Source: Ureibacillus manganicus DSM 26584
GTDB taxonomy: Bacteria > Bacillota > Bacilli > Bacillales_A > Planococcaceae
Length of the DNA: 64,000 bases
Assembly: GCF_000772945.1 (NCBI RefSeq)
Contig: NZ_JPVN01000003.1
Coordinates: forward strand, 124,001 to 188,000
Direction of reading: 5' to 3'
Part shown: positions 60,266-64,000 of the stretch, one piece after another
Layout: each line of letters begins with the position of its first letter
How positions within the stretch are numbered: position 1 is the first letter of the stretch
Program-made: the position numbers and the translations under genes
The notes under the pieces: model-generated
What the model was told of the DNA's origin: nothing
Seen by the model: the letters and a program-made list of their open reading frames with translations, nothing else
The model's database searches: none

Positions 60266-61453
60266 ATGAAAAAGTGCATGTTTGCTATCCTAATTCTCAG
60301 TCTTTTTCTTACTGGATGTTGGGACCGACGAGAATTGAATCAACTCGCCATTACGCTAGCGATGGGAATTGAGAAAATTGAAGATAACTACCAAGTATCA
60401 GCTCAAGTGGTTGTACCTTCAGAAATGTCCATGAAAGGAAGTACAGGGAGTGCAAAGGTCACACTTTATACGGCCAGAGGGGACACAGTCTATGAAGCTG
60501 TGCGAAAAATGACAATGGACTCGCCTCGAAAAATATATCCTGGACATCTTCAAATGCTTGTGATTAGTGAAGATTTAGCTAAAGAAGGGATAGGTGAATC
60601 CTTAGATTTACTGTCAAGAGATTGGGAACTTCGACCGGATTTCTATGTCGTAGTGACAAAGAATACATCCCCTGCAGAAATACTGAATGTCTCGACAAAT
60701 TTAGAAAGCATACCAGCCAATAAAATGTTTAACAGTCTTAATATGTCAGAAGTGGCATGGGCTGGGGCAAAAAGTATTACTTTAGATGAGCTTATAGCTG
60801 ATCTTATAAGTGATGGGAAAGAAGCTGTAATTACAGGTGTTCAATTAATAGGAGACCCTAAAATAGGGTCAAGTAAAAACAATGTAGAAAAGATTTCACC
60901 TGCAGCTTCTATTCAATATGATAATTTAGCTGTGTTCAAAGGAGATAAAATGGTAGGCTGGTTAACTAAAGATGAAACCATAGGCTATAGTTATGTCACA
61001 AACTCAGTAAAAACAACTGTTAGACCAATCTCTTGTCCTAAGGACGGGAAAGTTAGTATAGAGGTCTTTAAGTCCAATTCAGTTATAAAGGGTTTTATAA
61101 ATAAAGGGAACCCAGAAGTGAATATCAATATTAACTTGGAGGGAAACGTAGGATCTGTAGAATGTCATATTAATCTTAGCGAATTGGGAACAATTAGTGA
61201 GCTTGAAAAAATTTACGAAAAAGAATTGAAAGAAAACATTAACAACACTATAGTCACGTTACAAGAACAATATAAATCTGACGTATTTGGTTTTGGTGAG
61301 GCCATCCATCGGTCTAATCCAAAAGAGTGGAATAAGATTAAAGATAATTGGGATGAGGAATTCTCTAAGCTAAAATTTAATGTAAAAGTAGATTTGAAAA
61401 TTGTTCGTACGGGTACGAAAAATAATTCCTTCTTAGAAAAGATAGAGGACTAA
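60266..61453 (+). CDS. Spore germination lipoprotein GerAC family, C subunit
   Basis: The 395-residue protein has a lipobox LTGCWDRRELN, the hallmark of Ger(x)C lipoproteins, and typical LAITLAMGIEK and GHLQMLVISEDLAKEG segments. It anchors to the outer face of the inner spore membrane. ATG 60266 is 6 nt after GGGGAG; a GTG at 60263 overlaps the A-subunit stop. Confidence 0.92.
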   Translation: MKKCMFAILILSLFLTGCWDRRELNQLAITLAMGIEKIEDNYQVSAQVVVPSEMSMKGSTGSAKVTLYTARGDTVYEAVRKMTMDSPRKIYPGHLQMLVISEDLAKEGIGESLDLLSRDWELRPDFYVVVTKNTSPAEILNVSTNLESIPANKMFNSLNMSEVAWAGAKSITLDELIADLISDGKEAVITGVQLIGDPKIGSSKNNVEKISPAASIQYDNLAVFKGDKMVGWLTKDETIGYSYVTNSVKTTVRPISCPKDGKVSIEVFKSNSVIKGFINKGNPEVNININLEGNVGSVECHINLSELGTISELEKIYEKELKENINNTIVTLQEQYKSDVFGFGEAIHRSNPKEWNKIKDNWDEEFSKLKFNVKVDLKIVRTGTKNNSFLEKIED

Positions 61454-61457
61454 AATT

Positions 61458-61682
61458 ATGATGAAAGTTATAGGAATACTTTTGATTGCAACTATTATTC
61501 TGATGATTGAGGTTCCACAACTAATGGAGAAAAAACACAAAAAAGAGTTGTTAGTTTTTTCAATCATACTTGCAATTGGAGTAGGATTAAGTATTGCACA
61601 AGCGTTGGGAAAAACTATTCCTAACCCAATGGACTTATTAAATTTGGTGTATAAACCGATTAATGACTTTTTTGTTGGTTGA
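61458..61682 (+). CDS. Small two-helix Ger operon protein, D-type subunit
   Basis: This 74-residue protein has two hydrophobic helices (about residues 3-20 and 31-50) with the ending TIPNPMDLLNLVYKPIND. It matches the small 2-TM D subunits found in many Bacillus ger operons, which modulate receptor function. It starts 4 bp after the C-subunit stop. Confidence 0.8.
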   Translation: MMKVIGILLIATIILMIEVPQLMEKKHKKELLVFSIILAIGVGLSIAQALGKTIPNPMDLLNLVYKPINDFFVG

Positions 61683-61721
61683 AATAAATGATCTCTAAAG
61701 GAAGGGACGTCATGATATGAA

Positions 61722-62828
61722 ATGATGCAAAATGTAAAAATAAATTCATATCAATTTCTAATTTTAGTCGTGTTATTTACGATTGGTACGAGTATCTTAA
61801 TTGTCCCATCAGTTTTAGCTGCTGGAGCGAAACAAGATGCTTGGATTGTCGCAATATTAGGAACCTTAATGGGACTATTTGTTATTTGGCTACTTAGTAT
61901 AATAGCACAATGGTTTCCTCATCTTACCATTATACAAATTAACGAAAAGATATTAGGGAAATGGTTAGGTAAAGCTGTATCTTTTTTGTTTGTATTCATG
62001 TCCTTTATCTATACTTCAAGTCTTTTGTCTTATTCAGGAACATTCCTCAACACACATATAATGCCAAATACTCCAATGGTAGCTCTTAATGTTCTTATGG
62101 CAATCATCATCGTAATGGGAGTCCATCTTGGATTAGAGACGATTGCTCGTTCTGCTGAAATATTTATCCTTTTTTTCTTCGTTCTTTTTTTCTTACTAGT
62201 ACTACTTATTTCACCTGAAATCAAGTTTGAGAACGTACAACCAGTCTTTGAGGCAGGGACAAAAACAATTTTTCAATCGACTTTTCCTTTTATAGAAGTA
62301 ACTTCAGTTAATGCTATCGTCTTATTAATGATTTTTCCTGTATTTGTTAACAATATTAAACAAGCTAAAAAATCTTTTTTTATTGGATACTTAATAGGCG
62401 GACTTGTTATCATTATCATTACTTTTTTGAGTGTTTCTGTATTAGGTTTTTATAATACTTCAACAAGGCTTTATCCAAGCTATGAATTGGCGAAACGAAT
62501 AAATATTGGTAATTTTATACAACGTATTGAGGAGTTTATGGCTGGATTATGGATTATCACCCTTTATTTTAAGGCAACGATTTATTTTTATGCTTCCGTT
62601 TTTGGGCTTGCTCAGATATTAAATTTGAAAGGCTATCGCCCATTGATAATACCCTTAGGAATAATTTGCTTAGTACTTTCTCTTGTGGTTTATCCTAATG
62701 TCGTTTACCAACAAAATTGGAACCGGACAACAGGTATATACTTTTCGTTTACAATTGGAGTATTTTTACCACTTTTGCTGGTAATTGTATATGCTATTCG
62801 AAAAAAACAATTAAAAAAAGTACCTTAA
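61722..62828 (+). CDS. Spore germination permease GerAB family, B subunit
   Basis: The 368-residue protein has ten helices of the amino-acid permease (APC) fold: FLILVVLFTIGTSILIVPS, IAQWFPHLTIIQINEKILGKWLG and YPSYELAKRINIGNFIQRIEEF. It is the likely germinant-binding subunit. The ribosome site AAAGGAAGGGA is about 14 nt from the ATG pair (61722, 61725), a bit far. It ends the operon; the germinant cannot be inferred. Confidence 0.92.
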   Translation: MMQNVKINSYQFLILVVLFTIGTSILIVPSVLAAGAKQDAWIVAILGTLMGLFVIWLLSIIAQWFPHLTIIQINEKILGKWLGKAVSFLFVFMSFIYTSSLLSYSGTFLNTHIMPNTPMVALNVLMAIIIVMGVHLGLETIARSAEIFILFFFVLFFLLVLLISPEIKFENVQPVFEAGTKTIFQSTFPFIEVTSVNAIVLLMIFPVFVNNIKQAKKSFFIGYLIGGLVIIIITFLSVSVLGFYNTSTRLYPSYELAKRINIGNFIQRIEEFMAGLWIITLYFKATIYFYASVFGLAQILNLKGYRPLIIPLGIICLVLSLVVYPNVVYQQNWNRTTGIYFSFTIGVFLPLLLVIVYAIRKKQLKKVP

Positions 62829-62869
62829 GGTTGGGTCTTTCGAACTTCATAATCGTTACCTAGATGACT

Positions 62870-62903
62870 GTGGTTCGACTCCGGTCATCTTCATAGATTG
62901 CAA
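62870..62903 (+). repeat. Degenerate ssrA 3'-end copy with flank (fossil 3)
   Basis: GTGGTTCGACTCC, a damaged acceptor part, then TTCATAGATTGCAAC match the ssrA 3' end and its downstream flank (GGGTTCGACTCC ... CTCCATAGATTTCAAC at 26538-26570). Matching flank beyond the gene argues for a shared attachment region. The distance to ssrA is 36.3 kb. Confidence 0.6.
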
Positions 62904-62979
62904 CGAACATTGGCATTCATTCGTCCCCTAAAACCCCTTACTCAACATGTAAAAAGCAAGGGGAGTTGTTCATTTGATT

Positions 62980-63405
62980 TCATCCAACTGTAATATTCAC
63001 CTTCACAGTCGATTGGTTACGCTCTATTTCATGGATTTGCCAATTATCAGATAGGAATTGTTTTATGCCAGCTAACTGATCCTCATTAATGTCTAAGTCG
63101 AGAAGTCCATTTTCGATTTGATGATATTTACTTTCATCAATTTGGAATTTTAATTTTAGAAGGTTTTTAAGTCCATTCATTGTAACGAATTTGATTTTAT
63201 AACCATCTTCAATAATGGATTTAAATAGTTCCTCATCTTCAGCAATTTCTACTAGTCTTTCAAAATTTAGTTTTGGTAAAATTTCCTTCCAAGCATTCTG
63301 ATCTTTATTGAGCGTTTTTTGTATTAATTCATCATTTGAAATCCCATTACTACGAACTGTTTCAATTAAATATGCATCCATTAAACTGATACGATTTAAT
63401 GTCAC
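62980..63405 (-). CDS. Hypothetical protein, 141 residues
   Basis: I do not recognise this protein. It begins at GTG 63405, 6 nt after AGGGGGA. It is acidic and helix-rich, without signal peptide or membrane segments, and ends with a short strand-rich part (ERNQSTVKVNITVG). No neighbour gives a functional clue; it stands alone on the minus strand just beyond the third ssrA-like fossil. Confidence 0.6.
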   Translation of the reverse strand: MTLNRISLMDAYLIETVRSNGISNDELIQKTLNKDQNAWKEILPKLNFERLVEIAEDEELFKSIIEDGYKIKFVTMNGLKNLLKLKFQIDESKYHQIENGLLDLDINEDQLAGIKQFLSDNWQIHEIERNQSTVKVNITVG

Positions 63406-63580
63406 GTAAATTCCCCCTGTCAGATTCTATTGTTAATTAATAGTAGGTTACTAGGATTTTAACAGAATAATTAGGAAGGGTAAATTTAAAAATATTATGA
63501 TTAAATAATTTAATTTCGAATTACATATTCTGTTTGGAATAGAAATACCCAGTTATAGTAAATTGAGATTTAATAAATAA

Positions 63581-63619
63581 AAAAGAGGTGACTACTATTT
63601 TGGTAGTCATCTCTTTTTG
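63581..63619 (-). terminator. Terminator of the GH18 gene
   Basis: AAAAGAGGTGACTACTA pairs with TGGTAGTCATCTCTTTT (one G-U); both sides have T-runs in the outgoing direction, so it works in both orientations. Confidence 0.85.
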
Positions 63620-63658
63620 TTTAAACTTCAGTAATGGATGGTGAATCTAACACGAAAA

Positions 63659-64000
63659 TTATTTAATAACATTAAACTCTTCTAAAATTATTTCCTCTGT
63701 TTGTGGCATGGTTATACCTAAGTGCCAACAGCCCATTCCACCTAAACCATACTCATGGACTAGCCGGAATTTAGCAAGAAGACTGCGCGGATCTTCAAAC
63801 CACACTTCATGTAATGTGCCTTCTTCGTCAACATAACGAAACCAAGGTGTAGCTGCTATTTCATCATAATGTATTTCACTTTCATAACGAGTATATAAAT
63901 CGATTGCATGCTGTGTTGAATAAGCTGTACCCACTCTATCTTTTTCTTTTATTGTCCAATCGTAGGCGTACTGAGGGATCCCGAGCATTAGTTTCGATCT
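63659..64000 (-). CDS. Glycoside hydrolase 18 family protein, C-terminal part (cut by window edge)
   Basis: The frame is open to the last base, so the gene begins outside the window. The 113 residues visible contain the family end: MLGIPQYAYDWT, the YDEIAATPWFRYVDEEGTLHEVWFEDPRSL block and GLGGMGCWHLG, as in the SleL/YaaH/YdhD spore cortex-lytic N-acetylglucosaminidases. It could act in cortex degradation, consistent with the nearby ger operon. LysM domains, if any, would lie upstream. Confidence 0.85.
   Translation of the reverse strand, partial: RSKLMLGIPQYAYDWTIKEKDRVGTAYSTQHAIDLYTRYESEIHYDEIAATPWFRYVDEEGTLHEVWFEDPRSLLAKFRLVHEYGLGGMGCWHLGITMPQTEEIILEEFNVIK

Overview
The window is low-GC Firmicutes DNA with strong Shine-Dalgarno sequences, TTG/GTG starts and many intrinsic terminators. 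Gene content points to an endospore-forming member of the Bacillaceae/Planococcaceae type (Lysinibacillus/Solibacillus-like; genus inferred, not proven). It has a CotF-type coat protein, a GerA-family germinant-receptor operon, a GH18 cortex-lytic-type enzyme, Crh, a CtsR box, guanine-riboswitch and PurR control, and a Bacillus-type tmRNA.

Positions 1-26560 are mostly conserved chromosomal backbone: the 3' end of trxB, then yvcI-rapZ-yvcK-whiA-crh, an esterase, clpP under a CtsR operator, tRNA-Arg(CCG), an amino-acid ABC importer, a DUF421 protein, a CotF-like coat protein, a glutaredoxin-like protein, the glycolytic genes gap / pgk-tpi-pgm-eno, a NERD protein, a BASS transporter, and secG-est-rnr-smpB-ssrA. 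This backbone carries unusual intergenic repeats: a 16-unit array of exactly 51 bp with a hairpin per unit (4445-5236), two arrays built on a TAATCGCCA motif with 21-bp steps (10053-10265, 18648-18980), and a repeat inserted between gap and pgk. No cggR lies upstream of gap.

Positions 26561-62903 look like accessory DNA downstream of ssrA. Degenerate copies of the ssrA 3' end occur at 29943, 34755 and 62870, and an smpB 3'-end fossil (identical protein, many synonymous changes) lies between smpB and ssrA. I read this as repeated integration and decay at the smpB/ssrA locus. The cargo includes two divergent phage-type replication proteins, two NCS2 purine permeases with different control (PurR boxes; guanine riboswitch), an SLH-like surface protein with a degenerate transglutaminase-like tail, a peptide-scavenging group (three M20 hydrolases and an OppA-type binding protein), and a catabolic group. 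That last group is a regulator, a solo GroEL, a TctBAC carboxylate transporter, an RPE65/carotenoid-oxygenase-family dioxygenase, a BKACE enzyme, two alpha/beta hydrolases and an IclR regulator. Its combination is the best candidate here for an undescribed pathway.

Positions 53813-64000 hold a broken EamA transporter, a secreted FAS1 protein, a 40-residue basic protein, a PNPOx-fold stress protein, TraX, a VanX-type dipeptidase lipoprotein, a gerA operon in A-C-D-B order, an unknown protein and the end of a GH18 gene. No integrase, transposase or CRISPR array is visible.
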